From contig VCMS01000340.1 in assembly GCA_022539475.1 (NCBI GenBank), positions 70,678 through 134,677 on the forward strand: a stretch of 64,000 bases of DNA, written 5' to 3'. A program made the position numbers and the translations under genes. Positions 11,098-21,805 of the stretch are shown here, piece after piece. Origin of the DNA: Gracilaria domingensis. Its lineage: Eukaryota > Rhodophyta > Florideophyceae > Gracilariales > Gracilariaceae. How positions within the stretch are numbered: position 1 is the stretch's first letter; the number at the start of each line of letters is the position of its first letter. The notes under the pieces are model-generated. The model had not been told where the DNA came from and did not search any database. It saw only the letters and a program-made list of their open reading frames with translations.

Positions 11098-11481
11098 GCC
11101 CTGAGGGAGCTGGTTCATCCCTATGGCAGACATTCATACCAATTTTCTACATTTCCCATGGCCGTATTTTTCATTGGCTATGTTCTATGTGCCAGGTCCG
11201 TCGGTCGGGTCCCTTCATGATGAAGGTCCCCTGCTCCTTGGTACAACCTCCCGGGTGTGAGGTGTTAATTCTGAGGTGTTGCTTTTGAGGTAGTAGGTCT
11301 GACCGCTGTGGAGTATTCTTAGTAGCTCTTTGCTTAGCACGACAATGTGTCCTTGTGCCACGGTGTCGATTCCTGCAACAATAGGTTTACTGGAATGATG
11401 AATGCATTCAGTAAATGACGCAGTAGTTATGAAATACACTACAACAGTTTGTACTACGTCAAACTATAAAGCATGGGAGAA
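11098..11481. other. Intergenic stretch between divergent gene block and SET gene
   Basis: No convincing gene is seen here. It lies between the start side of the 110-codon ORF and the 3' end of the SET gene. It probably holds the promoter for the minus-strand block and the SET 3' noncoding region. A 9-bp perfect inverted repeat (CATGGGAGA at 11472-11480 with TCTCCCATG at 11493-11501, 12-base loop) straddles the SET stop codon. Confidence 0.5.
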
Positions 11482-12334
11482 TTACAAATACCTCTCCCAT
11501 GGATAGCTGGGTCCATAGTCTACGTACAGTTCGTCGTGTTCATGAATATCCATTGTAGCCGTCACCAACAGTAGTCTATAACTTGCGAGTGTACCCAATG
11601 TGGTAGTTTGATGCTCGGAGGGCTGTCGAATAGTAACGTTTGGTAAGCGGCCTCGGTAAGGCTCCATCTCGCCCAAATCCATCTCTTTGTCCGCATCCCG
11701 GTACGAAGAATCATTGATGTAGCCCGCTATACAGAAAGGAGCGGGTACTACCCAGGCAATCGCAGTATTGATTCCGGAATCATAGTGAGGAAGCGTGCTG
11801 TACATCTGCCCTTTCAGCTTCACTTCCATGCAATACCTCCTGAAACGAGAAACGGTGGCATCGAGCAGTCGGCTTCCGTGTTTCATCTGTTTTGCATTGC
11901 GTCGGCTTATGTCACGATATACCAATGTCCCATAGAAGTACCCGATACCCTCTTCTTCCGAGAACGATCTAGTACTGAAAACTCCATCTCTACTTATGGG
12001 ATGTTTCATGTTTGATTTCTTTCTGTACAACCATAAACCTGCTGCCTCAGCGGCGAGCAAAGTCTGTACATCCATCGTCTCCAATGTGCCTTGGAGATTC
12101 AGAGGCCACTCGTGCACCGGTTTCTCCTTGTGCTGCGCGATGAGACTCGGTTCTCTGCAAAAAGTTGGGATGTAGGAATTGATATGAAACGGGAAACATT
12201 GGTATGGCAGGAATCCTTTCAGTGTGGTCCATATACGCGAGGTTCTTTGCTTCCCTTCAGGGAACTTTGTCTGTACTAAAGACGAGGCTTGAACGACCTC
12301 ATTACTGACAGTTATTCTTGCGTTGAACTCGGTA
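11482..12334 (-). CDS. SET-domain protein, 5' end cut by copia LTR
   Basis: The frame is open from about 12334 to a TAA at 11482-11484, about 283 codons, with no unique ATG visible at the left edge of the protein. The C-terminal 190 residues look like a SET lysine-methyltransferase domain. They have DGVFSTRSFSEEEGIGYFYG (the G-x-F and Y-G strands), then AGYINDSSY in place of the usual R-F-x-NHS, then PNVTI, and finally HDELYVDYGPSYPW, the E-x-DYG-x-Y hallmark. The NH pair is altered to ND, so catalytic activity is uncertain. The reading frame runs into a copia LTR fragment starting about 12344, so the N-terminus is truncated. Its 3' end falls at the end of the duplicated segment, suggesting it belongs to the same mobile unit. 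The rest of the second copy lies beyond the window. Confidence 0.68.
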
Positions 12335-12343
12335 CCCTAAACC

Positions 12344-12594
12344 TACCCTGTGCATCATGTAGAGCATGCCCAGTGTATTAGCTACACACGTGTACCCTGG
12401 AAACAACCCATTAGCGCCACAACACTTGTACGAACCACAATGCAAATGACCATTTGCAGTAGCCAATCAGAAGCCCGTTTCACGTTGAGTTTGCGCAGAG
12501 GCGCATATGCGCTTTTCCAACGGCACCCTCCAAAACAGCCCATGCTCCCCAGCACTTTTGGTTCTCAGTGACAGCACAGGGTCAACATCCAACA
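12344..12594 (-). repeat. Copia family-1 LTR fragment, inverted
   Basis: About 251 bp match the first third of the family-1 LTR in reverse, including the GCGCATATGCGC palindrome and CCAAT box, and end in ATCCAACA. It truncates the SET gene on its left. On its right it is joined directly to the plus-strand leader of element B, whose own 5' LTR and primer-binding site are missing. The arrangement is a rearranged junction, not a normal 5' LTR. Confidence 0.85.
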
Positions 12595-13826
12595 CAGCCC
12601 GGCTGACCTCTGCCGTTATCGTTCCCTCTCGCCGCTGATTCTCGCCGCTCTCCCTCACCGCCGTTCATCCGCTTCGCTGTTTTCCCTTTCGTTCCCTTCT
12701 CCGTTGCGTCGGGTGTGTTGATCGTATCGTTGGTCGGTGTTGACTTTCTTCTTTCGGTCGTTCGTTCCTCCCTGAGGGCGTTTTGTTGGTGGTGGTTCGA
12801 CGTTGACTTTCTATCGTGATTGTGTTTGGGCGCTCGTTGTTGCCCGTGTTGTCGATCGCTATCCGCTTCGTTTGGTCTCCCTCTGTTATTATTGTTGGGA
12901 TCCCCACGTCGTCTTTGTGGGTTCTGATCCGAGAGGTTGAGGACCTTGTGTTGTTGAAGTCTGTGCACTTGTGTGTTGTGCTCAGCATTCGTTTCTGTTG
13001 AAGTCCGTGCACTGCGTGTGTGCTCGGCAGGTGTGGTGATCACTTGAGTTTCGGTGCGACGAGCGGTTGATCCGAGCAATCGGGGACGTTAGTCTGGCGG
13101 CTTGAACCAAAGCATTTGTTCCGTCTGGCGAGTTTCCCACCGGTCCTTAGGGGCAGATAACGGTGTCGGTCGAAAGACCTGGTATTCTTCGCGGGGGCAT
13201 TTGTGGACGGGGTGCCGTGACGTACTGCACTGGACAGGAGGTGGTCCACCTTTATTGTTGCTGACCTGACTTTGTGTTGGGTTCTTGATCTGTGGCGAAG
13301 GCAAACTGAAACGAGCTTTTGATCCGTACTGCTTCGGTGGTGCGGGGAGGCGACGTGTCGTAGGCTGACCTCCTTTTTAGGATCAGGCCGCTTGTGAACT
13401 TCATTGTTTGCTTGCTAGAAGCGTACCTCGGTTTGTCATAGTACCTGCAGTTTCAGGGTCGCGCAAGTTCTTGCAAGAGACCAGAGAGGGTTTTACTTGG
13501 TGAAGGCATATCTTCGGTCATTAACCATCCTCTGGAAGTCTCGTAGAGAGCGACGCACCTTCTCCTAGAACGCAGGAGGAGGTAGACTGCAGAAGTCGTT
13601 TCTTACCCGGAGAGTCTCCGGGGGTCAGGGGTCCGACTCCCTAGTGTACCAGGAATCTTAGTTCCTTTTGCACCCGACTATTCATCTTTATTGTTGTTGT
13701 TGTTTGTTGTTATTGTTGTTTGTTGTTGTTTGTTGTTGTTTGCTGTTGTTGTTTACCGCTGTCGTTTGCTATTGCCGCCTGTCTGCCACCGCATTATCTG
13801 GTTCGCTGCAGTTCCTCTCTTACATC

Positions 13827-15731
13827 ATGGACTCGTTTAGTGGGCTCAAGATCGAGAAGTTGGGTGAGGATAACTTCCATACTTGGAAGCAGAAGATTCA
13901 GTATGTACTTGCACTGAAAGACCTCAAGAACCATCTCACCACTTCTGCACCCACGGATGAAGAGGAAATGGTAAAGTGGCAAATCCGCGACGAAAGGGCC
14001 AGAGCTATCATTGGACTCACGCTTGCCGACGAGCACTTGGATCACATTCGAGACATCGAGACTGCCGCTGACGCATGAAAGGCCATTTGCAATGTGTTTC
14101 AACGTAAGACTCTTCTTAACCGAATCAACGCCAGACGTGCCTTCTACTCTGTCAAGATGCGCGAGGACGAGAAGATGTTGCAATTCATCAATCGTGTTCG
14201 GCACTTGGCTTCCGACCTCAAGAGTATGGATGTCAACGTTGAAGAAGAGGACATTGCTATGGCTGCTCTATGTGGACTTCCGGAACGTTTTGAGCACCTC
14301 ATTGTTGCAATTGACACCACGATCGGAGATCGCGAACTCACTATGGAGTTTGTGAAGAGCCGTCTATTGCAAGAAGAGCAACGTATGAGTGATCGTGCCA
14401 AGGAAAAGTCCGGTGGTGATGCTGCACTCTTGGGACGCCAGTTTCGTAGGAAGTCATTGAAGTCGGTTGTGTGTTACTATTGTGGCATAAAGGGTCATAT
14501 CCAGAAGAACTGTTTCAAAAAGCAACGTGATGGGGCTAACAAGGATCAGATCGATGCTGCTCACCCAAGTGTACATACCGCGCTCAACGATGAGCAAGGT
14601 ACGGGCGGCAGCGATTCTGACTTTGTATGCCTCATTGCGAATGGTGCCGACAAGGCCACTAACAGTGACTGGATTGTTGACTCTGGAGCTACTGCACACA
14701 TGACTTATGATGACTCAATGTTCCAAACGTACGAGACAAAGGTGTCGTCGGGTGTGAGTAAGGGCAATGATTCCAAGTTGCAGTCTGTTGGTCACGGAAG
14801 TGTGGAGCTCGATCTGACAGTTGAAGGGTCCAAGCGTAAGTGCAAGCTAAAGCAGGTGGTGCACGTGCCCAACTTACGGTACCACTTGTTGTCTGTGTCA
14901 CAGATTTGTGATCTGGGCTGCACGGTAGTGTTTGACAAAGAAAAGGTACGTGTGCACAAGGGGTCAAAAGTGGTTGCCGTTGGGCGCCGCGTCAAAGACC
15001 TGTACTACCTTTGCACTGCTGCAGATCAGTTCACGGACACGGACAGTGCCCTTGTGTCAGACTTGTCTCTTTGGCATGCTCGAATGGCTCATGTGAATGT
15101 AGAAGGCATCAAGCAGATGGCTCGAAACGGTGTTGTGTCAGGTCTGAATGTGGATGTGGCTCAGAAGGTGGATGTGTGTGGCTCTTGTGTAGTGGGCAAA
15201 GCAACCCGTGCTCCGACTCCCAAGCAAAGGGGGGAACGAGCTGAACACGTACTGGACCTGGTACACTCTGATATATCGGGTCCAGTGAACGTGAAGTCCT
15301 TGGGAGGCTCGCACTACTTTGTCACATTCATCGATGACCACAGCCGTTACTGCTTCTTGTACATGCTCAAGACGAAGGATGAGGTGTTCCGGATGTTCAT
15401 CAAGTGGCTCAGGTTTGTGGAGAACCAGATGGGCAGGAAAGTGTTAACCATCACCGCTCGCAAGAGTGTGTTGCGTGCATTACGCACTGACAATGGTGGT
15501 GAGTACTTGTCCAATCGGTTGTCCGAAAAGCTTGAGCAGTACGGTATTGAGCATCAGCGAACTGTGCCTTATAATCCACAGCAGAACGGGCTTGCCGAGA
15601 GGTTCAACCGCACACTCATGGACTTGGTCAGGTCAATGTTGCATCACAAGAATGTGCAAAAAAGCTTTTGGGCTGAGGCTCTGAATGTTTCTGTGTATGT
15701 GCGCAACAGAGTGACCTGCAAAGCGCTTTTT
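13827..15731 (+). pseudogene. Copia gag-pol N-terminal part, element B
   Basis: Translation starts at ATG 13827 (MDSFSGLKIEKLGEDNFHTW, the usual copia Gag N-terminus). A TGA at 14076-14078 replaces a Trp codon present in element C. Otherwise one frame runs to 15731. It has the UBN2-type Gag domain and a CCHC zinc knuckle (CYYCGIKGHIQKNC, near residue 215). The protease active site is DSGATAHM, and the GAG-pre-integrase has HARMAHVN and CGSCVVGK. Integrase follows with catalytic Asp in HSDISGP and RTDNGGEYL and the PQQNGLAERFNRT motif. The frame is then cut by element C, in the codons after VTCKAL. The element is dead through nonsense mutation and insertion. Confidence 0.9.
15727..15731. repeat. 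Left target-site copy of element C (mutated)
   Basis: The five bases CTTTT flank element C on the left, and CTTCC (22592-22596) flanks it on the right. The uninterrupted family sequence (seen in element C itself near 18668) reads GCGCTTCCGAG at this point. CTTCC is therefore the duplicated target, and the left copy carries two C-to-T changes. Confidence 0.8.
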
Positions 15732-16516
15732 GATAGAGGTTGAAGCTGAAAGGGAAGGTTGAAGAAAGGATAGGGGAATGAAGGGAAGTTCGCCAGCTCT
15801 AGCTCGGAATTTACTTGGAGGTGCTCGAGTCACCGCTTACATAGAACTACTTTGCGCAACCATCGCACAACTCCAACTCCAAGCAATACCTAAACCACTA
15901 GCTAGAGACACTCAATACTACCAATCATCTTCTAACATAACATGGTAACACTGCCACACTATCATGACAGCTTACAACAACAAAGCACAACAACGCACAA
16001 CAGTGCACAACCGTGCACATCAAGTTACGTGCCTACACATAACCATGACCATGCACAGATTCACATAGTGCCAACACACTGTAATCCGTACACGCCACCA
16101 TAACAGTTACGTACAAGCTCACCAACTAACACGTCACCACAAACTCACTCCAAGTCCTACGTCACCAACAATACCACAGTGTAAACCTCTTGACAGCGCA
16201 TCTACTCTTCACCATAGTGCCAAAGTCACACCAAGCTGTCCTACATGTCCACGTACATACGTGTGTACCCTGTGCATCATGTACAGCATGCCCAGTGTAT
16301 TAGCTACACACGTGTACCCTGGAAACAACCCATTAGCGCCACAACACTTGTACGAACCACAATGCATATGACCATTTGCAGTAGCCAATCAGAAGCCCGT
16401 TTCACGTTGAGTTTGCGCAGAGGCGCATATGCGCTTTTCCAACGGCACCCTCCAAAACAGCCCATGCTCTCCAGCACTTTTGGTTTTCAGTGACAGCACA
16501 GGGTCAACATCCAACA
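15732..16516 (-). repeat. 3' LTR of element C
   Basis: This 785-bp LTR runs, in element orientation, from TGTTGGAT to CTCTATCA and has the usual TG...CA ends. It is preceded in element orientation by the polypurine tract just right of 16516. Confidence 0.92.
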
Positions 16517-16536
16517 CCCCCCCTCTGTCACTGACT

Positions 16537-19041
16537 TCAAACTTCTATGTGAATAACACCACCGGCTTTGCGGAACCTCTCGTGCTTCACTCGTGCAAGC
16601 GGCTTATTCAGCATGTCGGCAACCATGGAATCCGTCGGGCAGTAGAACAGCACAATCGACTTGGCCTGCAGAGCTTCTCGAGTGAAGTGGAACCGAATTT
16701 CAATATGCTTGGTTCGCCTGTTCACCACTCCATTTCGAGCAAGGTCAATGCTGCCCTGGTTGTCAACATACATGGGAGTTGGTTCAACCAGCAGCTTCAC
16801 AGACCCGTCTGCTTCCATGCCAATCACACTGCCAATGCCGTTCCAAAGTCGCCTAAGCCAGATCGCCTCCTTGGTGCCAGAGCACAAGCTCACGTACTCA
16901 GCCTCTGCACTCGACAGAGCAACTACCTCCTGTTGACGAGACGACCACGACACAGCACCACCGCACATCATGAACAAGTATCCACTAGTGGACTTGCGGT
17001 TGGCAACATCGCCAGCCCAGTCAGAGTCCACATAGCCGTGCAGTTGCAAATCGGTGCTGGAGCCATACGTCAACCCGAACGTGGTAGTGCCATTGAGGTA
17101 GCGAAGAACACGCTTGACCGCCTTCCAGTGAGTGTTTCCCGGCTTCTCAACATACTTGGCCAGCTTAGCCACAGCATATGAGATGTCTGGACGAGTTCCC
17201 ACAGAGAGATACATGAGGCAGCCAATCGCCTGACGATACGGTACATGCGTGAGCACTTCCTCCTCAACAGACAAGTGCACACCGCACTCCATAGCAGTGT
17301 CAACGGGTTTCGACAGCTGCATGCCAAATCGCTCCAGGACCTTGTTCGTGTACGCTGACTGAGTCAAGTACAGCTCTCGCTTGGTTCTGTCTCGATGGAT
17401 TTCAAATCCAAGAACCATGCGAGCTTCTTTGAGGTCCTTCATGCGGAAACGACTTGACAGCTCTGCCTTCACACGTTCCACGGTTTTCATGCTCGGACTC
17501 GCAATCAGCAAGTCGTCAACATACAGAGCAATGATAACCAAGAAACCTAGTATGATCCCGTTGTAGACACACTCGTCTGCGTCATTCGGCTTGAGGTGCA
17601 TTTCACCAACAAGGAAGGCGTATATCTTGGCGTACCACTGTCTTGGTGCTTGTCTAAGCCCATAGATCGCTTTCTTCAGTCGGCACACCAAGTCCTCTTT
17701 TCCCTGCTGTGTGAACCCCATTGGCTGCTCCATGTACACTGTCTCGTCAAGGTCACCGTTCAGAAAGGCAGTCTTCACGTCCATCTGGTGCAAGTGAAAG
17801 TCTCGTACGGCAGTCACAGACAAGATCATTCTGATGGATGTGAACTTCACCACAGGTGCATATGTCTCTGAGAAGTCCACACCCTCGATCTGCAGGAAGC
17901 CTCTTGCAACCACACGAGCCTTGTAACGCACTGTCGGTTCACCAGATGACGAAGCCTCATACTTCTGTACATACACCCACTTGGACGAAATCACGTTGCT
18001 GTCTGCTGGCCTTGGCACTAGATCCCACGTGTCGTGCTCAATCAACGATTGATACTCACTCTTCATCGCCTTCTTCCAAGCTTCGGAATCAGGACGTGAC
18101 ACTGCGTCACCGTACGACGAAGGAGTATCATCACTGGCTGTAAGGAAAGCACTGGCACCACGCCACCACGAGGATGGCGTCTTTCTCTGACGTGTGGATC
18201 TACGAAGGGGCTGCGTCTCTGTCACTTCCGGCTCATCTTGTGGAACTGGTGTGGTGTGTTCATCCGTACTGGCATTCGTGGTACTCTCATGAGAAGTTGG
18301 TGCAGAAGGATCATCTTCAGAATGATCGGCGGATGTGTCGGAGGTTGGGGCTTCAGCAGATACCGACTTGTCGACCAAGTCAATATCCGCATAGTCCTCG
18401 TCTTCAGAGTGCTCGTCACTTTCAGTTGCAGAGCACTCGTCAAACCTCACATCTCGTGACACAATCACCTTCTTCTTCTGGCTGTCCCACAACTTGTACA
18501 TGTGGGAGCCTAAAGTGTACCCAATGAAGATGGCTTCCACTGCACGCTCTTCCAGCTTCTTCAACTTGTGATCAACCACCTTGTACCAGCAACGGCTACC
18601 AAACACACGCAGATTGCTCAGATCAGGCTTCTGTCCATGCCACAGCTCAAACGGCGTCACGTCACTCGGAAGCGCTTTGCAGGTCACTCTGTTGCGCACA
18701 TACACAGAAACATTCAGAGCCTCAGCCCAAAAGCTTTTTGGCACATTCTTGTGATGCAACATTGACCTGACCAAGTCCATGAGTGTGCGGTTGAACCTCT
18801 CGGCAAGCCCGTTCTGCTGTGGATTATAAGGCACAGTTCGCTGATGCTCAATACCGTACTGCTCAAGCTTTTCGGACAACCGATTGGACAAGTACTCACC
18901 ACCATTGTCAGTGCGTAATGCACGCAACACACTCTTGCGAGCGGTGATGGTTAACACTTTCCTGCCCATCTGGTTCTCCACAAACCTGAGCCACTTGATG
19001 AACATCCGGAACACCTCATCCTTCGTCTTGAGCATGTACAA
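16537..19041 (-). CDS. Copia pol, integrase C-half to RNase H (834 codons), element C
   Basis: This is the longest intact pol frame in the window. It begins within integrase (first Met near KTKDEVFRMF) and contains the third part of the catalytic core (RTDNGGEYL; PQQNGLAERFNRT) and the copia integrase tail with VFGSRCWYKV. An acidic linker about residues 195-270 leads to RT with QMDVKTAFLNGDL and catalytic YVDD (codons at about 17513-17524). RNase H follows (DSDWAGD, SSAEAEY, DNQGSIDLA) and ends at the usual IHIEV. It is the downstream part of a gag-pol polyprotein, not an independent gene. The upstream frame is shifted near 19050, so the full polyprotein cannot be made from this copy as sequenced. 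Confidence 0.9.
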   Translation of the reverse strand: MYMLKTKDEVFRMFIKWLRFVENQMGRKVLTITARKSVLRALRTDNGGEYLSNRLSEKLEQYGIEHQRTVPYNPQQNGLAERFNRTLMDLVRSMLHHKNVPKSFWAEALNVSVYVRNRVTCKALPSDVTPFELWHGQKPDLSNLRVFGSRCWYKVVDHKLKKLEERAVEAIFIGYTLGSHMYKLWDSQKKKVIVSRDVRFDECSATESDEHSEDEDYADIDLVDKSVSAEAPTSDTSADHSEDDPSAPTSHESTTNASTDEHTTPVPQDEPEVTETQPLRRSTRQRKTPSSWWRGASAFLTASDDTPSSYGDAVSRPDSEAWKKAMKSEYQSLIEHDTWDLVPRPADSNVISSKWVYVQKYEASSSGEPTVRYKARVVARGFLQIEGVDFSETYAPVVKFTSIRMILSVTAVRDFHLHQMDVKTAFLNGDLDETVYMEQPMGFTQQGKEDLVCRLKKAIYGLRQAPRQWYAKIYAFLVGEMHLKPNDADECVYNGIILGFLVIIALYVDDLLIASPSMKTVERVKAELSSRFRMKDLKEARMVLGFEIHRDRTKRELYLTQSAYTNKVLERFGMQLSKPVDTAMECGVHLSVEEEVLTHVPYRQAIGCLMYLSVGTRPDISYAVAKLAKYVEKPGNTHWKAVKRVLRYLNGTTTFGLTYGSSTDLQLHGYVDSDWAGDVANRKSTSGYLFMMCGGAVSWSSRQQEVVALSSAEAEYVSLCSGTKEAIWLRRLWNGIGSVIGMEADGSVKLLVEPTPMYVDNQGSIDLARNGVVNRRTKHIEIRFHFTREALQAKSIVLFYCPTDSMVADMLNKPLARVKHERFRKAGGVIHIEV

Positions 19042-20562
19042 GAAGCAGTACGGCTGTGGTCATCGATGAATGTGACAAAGTAGTGCGAGCCTCCCAAGGA
19101 CTTCACGTTCACTGGACCCGATATATCAGAGTGTACCAGGTCCAGTACGTGTTCAGCTGGTTCCCCCCCTTGCTTGGGAGTCGGAGCACGGGTTGCTTTC
19201 CCACTACACAAGAGCCGCACACATCCAGCTTCTGAGCCACATCCACATTCAGACCTGACACAACACCGTTTCGAGCCATCTGCTTGATGCCTTCACATTC
19301 ACATGAGCCATTCGAGCATGCCAAAGAGACAAGTCTGACACAAGCGCACTGTCCGTGTCCGTGAACTGATCTGCAGCAGTGCAAAGGTAGTATAGGTCTT
19401 TGACGCGGCGCCCAACGGCAACCACTTTCGACCCCTTGTACACACATACCTTTTCTTTGTCAAACACTACCGTGCAGCCCAGATCACAAATCTGTGACAC
19501 AGACAACAAATGGTATCGTAAGTTGGGCACGTGTACCACCTGCTTTAGCTTGCACTTACGCTTGGACCCTTCAACTGTCAGATCGAGCTCCACACTTCCG
19601 TGACCAACAGACTGCAACTTGGAATCATTGCCGATGCTCACACCCGACGACAACTTTGTCTCGTACGTTTGGAACATTGAGTCATCATAAGTCATGTGTG
19701 CAGTAGCTCCAGAGTCAACAATCCAGTCACTGTTAGTGGCCTTGTCGGCACCATTGCAATGAGACATACAAAGTCAGAATCGCTGCCGCCCGTACCTTGC
19801 TCATCGTTGAGCGCGGTATGTACACTTGGGTGAGCAGCATCGATCTGATCCTTGTTGCCCCATCACGTTGTTTTTGAAACAGTTCTTCTGGATATGACCC
19901 TTTATCCACAATAGTAACACACAACCGACTTCAATGACTTCCTACGAAACTGGCGTCCCACGAGTGCGCATCACACCGGACTCCTCCTTGGCACGATCAC
20001 TCATACGTTGCTCTTCTTGCAATAGACGGCTCTTCACAAACTCCATAGTGAGTTGGCGATCTCCGATCGTGGTGTCAATTGCAACAATGAGGTGCTCAAA
20101 ACGATCCGGAAGTCCACATAGAGCAGCCATAGCAATGTCCTCTTCTTCAACGTTGACGTCCATACTCTTGAGGTCGGAGGCCAAGTGCCGAACACGATTG
20201 ATGAATTGCAACATCTTCTCGTCCTCGCGCATTTTGACAGAGTAGAAGGCACGTCTGGCGTTGATTCGGTTCAGAAGAGTCTTACGTTGAAACACATTGC
20301 AAATGGCCTTCCATGCGTCAGCAGCAGTCTCGATGTCTCGAATGTGATCCAAGTGCTCGTCGGCAAGCGTGAGTCCAATGATAGCTCTAGCCCTTTCGTC
20401 GCGGATTTGCCACTTTACCAGTTCCTCTTCATCCGTGGGTGCAGAAGTGGTGAGATGGTTCTTGAGGTCTTTCAGTGCAAGTACATACTGAATCTTCTGC
20501 TTCCAAGTATGGAAGTTATCCTCACCCAACTTCTCGATCTTGAGCCCACTAAACGAGTCCAT
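19042..20562 (-). pseudogene. Copia gag-protease-early integrase, element C, frameshifted
   Basis: The ATG is at 20560-20562 (MDSFSGLKIEK). Gag is open to about 19970, where a one-base loss relative to element B sends the frame to a stop at 19942. The zinc-knuckle region follows in another frame (19924-19733). The protease with IVDSGATAHM and the GAG-pre-integrase segment lie in 19767-19249, and early integrase in 19220-18951. At least three indels relative to element B break the polyprotein. The Trp codon mutated in element B is intact here. Confidence 0.88.
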
Positions 20563-21790
20563 GATGTAAGAGAGGAACTGCAGCGAACCAGATAATGCGG
20601 TGGCAGACAGGCGGCAATAGCAAACGACAGCGGTAAACAACAACAGCAAACAACAACAAACAACAACAAACAACAATAACAACAAACAACAACAACAATA
20701 AAGATGAATAGTCGGGTGCAAAAGGAACTAAGATTCCTGGTACCCTAGGGAGTCGGACCCCTGACCCCCGGAGACTCTCCGGGTAAGAAACGACTTCTGC
20801 AGTCTACCTCCTCCTGCGTTCTAGGAGAAGGTGCGTCGCTCTCTACGAGACTTCCAGAGGATGGTTAATGACCGAAGATATGCCTTCACCAAGTAAAACC
20901 CTCTCTGGTCTCTTGCAAGAACTTGCGCGACCCTGAAACTGCAGGTACTATGACAAACCGAGGTACGCTTCTAGCAAGCAAACAATGAAGTTCACAAGCG
21001 GCCTGATCCTAAAAAGGAGGTCAGCCTACGACACGTCGCCTCCCCGCACCACCGAAGCAGTACGGATCAAAAGCTCGTTTCAGTTTGCCTTCGCCACAGA
21101 TCAAGAACCCAACACAAAGTCAGGTCAGCAACAATAAAGGTGGACCACCTCCTGTCCAGTGCAGTACGTCACGGCACCCCGTCCACAAATGCCCCCGCGA
21201 AGAATACCAGGTCTTTCGACCGACACCGTTATCTGCCCCTAAGGACCGGTGGGAAACTCGCAAGACGGAACAAATGCTTTGGTTCAAGCCGCCAGACTAA
21301 CGTCCCCGATTGCTCGGATCAACCGCTCGTCGCACCGAAACTCAAGTGATCACCACACCTGCCGAGCACACACGCAGTGCACGGACTTCAACAGAAACGA
21401 ATGCTGAGCACAACACACAAGTGCACAGACTTCAACAACACAAGGTCCTCAACCTCTCGGATCAGAACCCACAAAGACGACGTGGGGATCCCAACAATAA
21501 TAACAGAGGGAGACCAAACGAAGCGGATAGCGATCGACAACACGGGCAACAACGAGCGCCCAAACACAATCACGATAGAAAGTCAACGTCGAACCACCAC
21601 CAACAAAACGCCCTCAGGGAGGAACGAACGACCGAAAGAAGAAAGTCAACACCGACCAACGATACGGTCAACACACCCGACGCAACGGAGAAGGGAACGA
21701 AAGGGAAAACAGCGAAGCGGATGAACGGCGGTGAGGGAGAGCGGCGAGAATCAGCGGCGAGAGGGAACGATAACGGCAGAGGTCAGCGGG
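20563..21790 (-). other. Copia 5' untranslated leader, element C
   Basis: About 1.2 kb separate the primer-binding site from the Gag start. It contains a CAA/TTG microsatellite near 20640-20702. It also has a hydrophilic Asn/Arg/Thr-rich frame antisense to gag (21310-21837, plus strand), which recurs in the older leader of element D. A leader of this length in copia elements normally carries packaging and dimerisation signals. Which bases do so here is not visible. Confidence 0.75.
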
Positions 21791-21805
21791 GCTGGGCCCA
21801 TAACC
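21791..21805 (-). promoter_or_regulatory. Primer-binding site matching initiator tRNA-Met anticodon arm
   Basis: Directly after the 5' LTR (element orientation) lies GGTTATGGGCCCAGC. This is complementary over 15 bases to the anticodon stem-loop of eukaryotic initiator tRNA-Met (GCTGGGCCCATAACC), not to a tRNA 3' end. Drosophila copia and yeast Ty5 prime from a cleaved half of that tRNA in the same way. The same 15 bases occur at 27429-27443. Confidence 0.85.

Larger units (their letters stand above)
6207..11487. repeat. 5.3-kb near-identical duplication, copy 1
   Basis: The sequence from 6207 to 11487 matches 58719-63999 almost base for base in the same orientation, 5281 bp in each. By eye the differences are six single-base indels, mostly in homopolymers (near 6217, 6421, 6482, 6565, 7124 and 11134), and one substitution near 11289. 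Copy 1 starts at the N gap and copy 2 ends at the window edge, so neither true boundary is visible. The content is a Plavaka-like transposase plus companion genes, so this is best read as two copies of one mobile element. Confidence 0.95.
12595..15731 (+). mobile_element. Copia element B, left part (leader, gag, protease, integrase)
   Basis: This is the 5' portion of a plus-strand copia element, interrupted at 15731 by element C and resumed at 22592. It lacks its 5' LTR and the first bases of the primer-binding site, starting at CAGCCCGGCTGACC. The 1.2-kb untranslated leader (12595-13826) matches the leader of element C. A TTGTTG-type microsatellite occupies about 13690-13755. In element D's copy of the leader, short direct repeats (TGCACAGACTTCAACAAC) are present. 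Confidence 0.88.

Noticed and set aside
13668..13826. Cys/Leu/Val-rich hydrophobic N-terminal extension of gag (also at 20563-20721)
   Set aside because: It is the translation of a TTGTTG microsatellite in the leader. The family Gag start is the ATG just after it.
14689..14967. Antisense open frames across copia gag-pol
   Set aside because: They mirror the coding frame and lack independent features. The same applies to the antisense frames of elements B and C generally.
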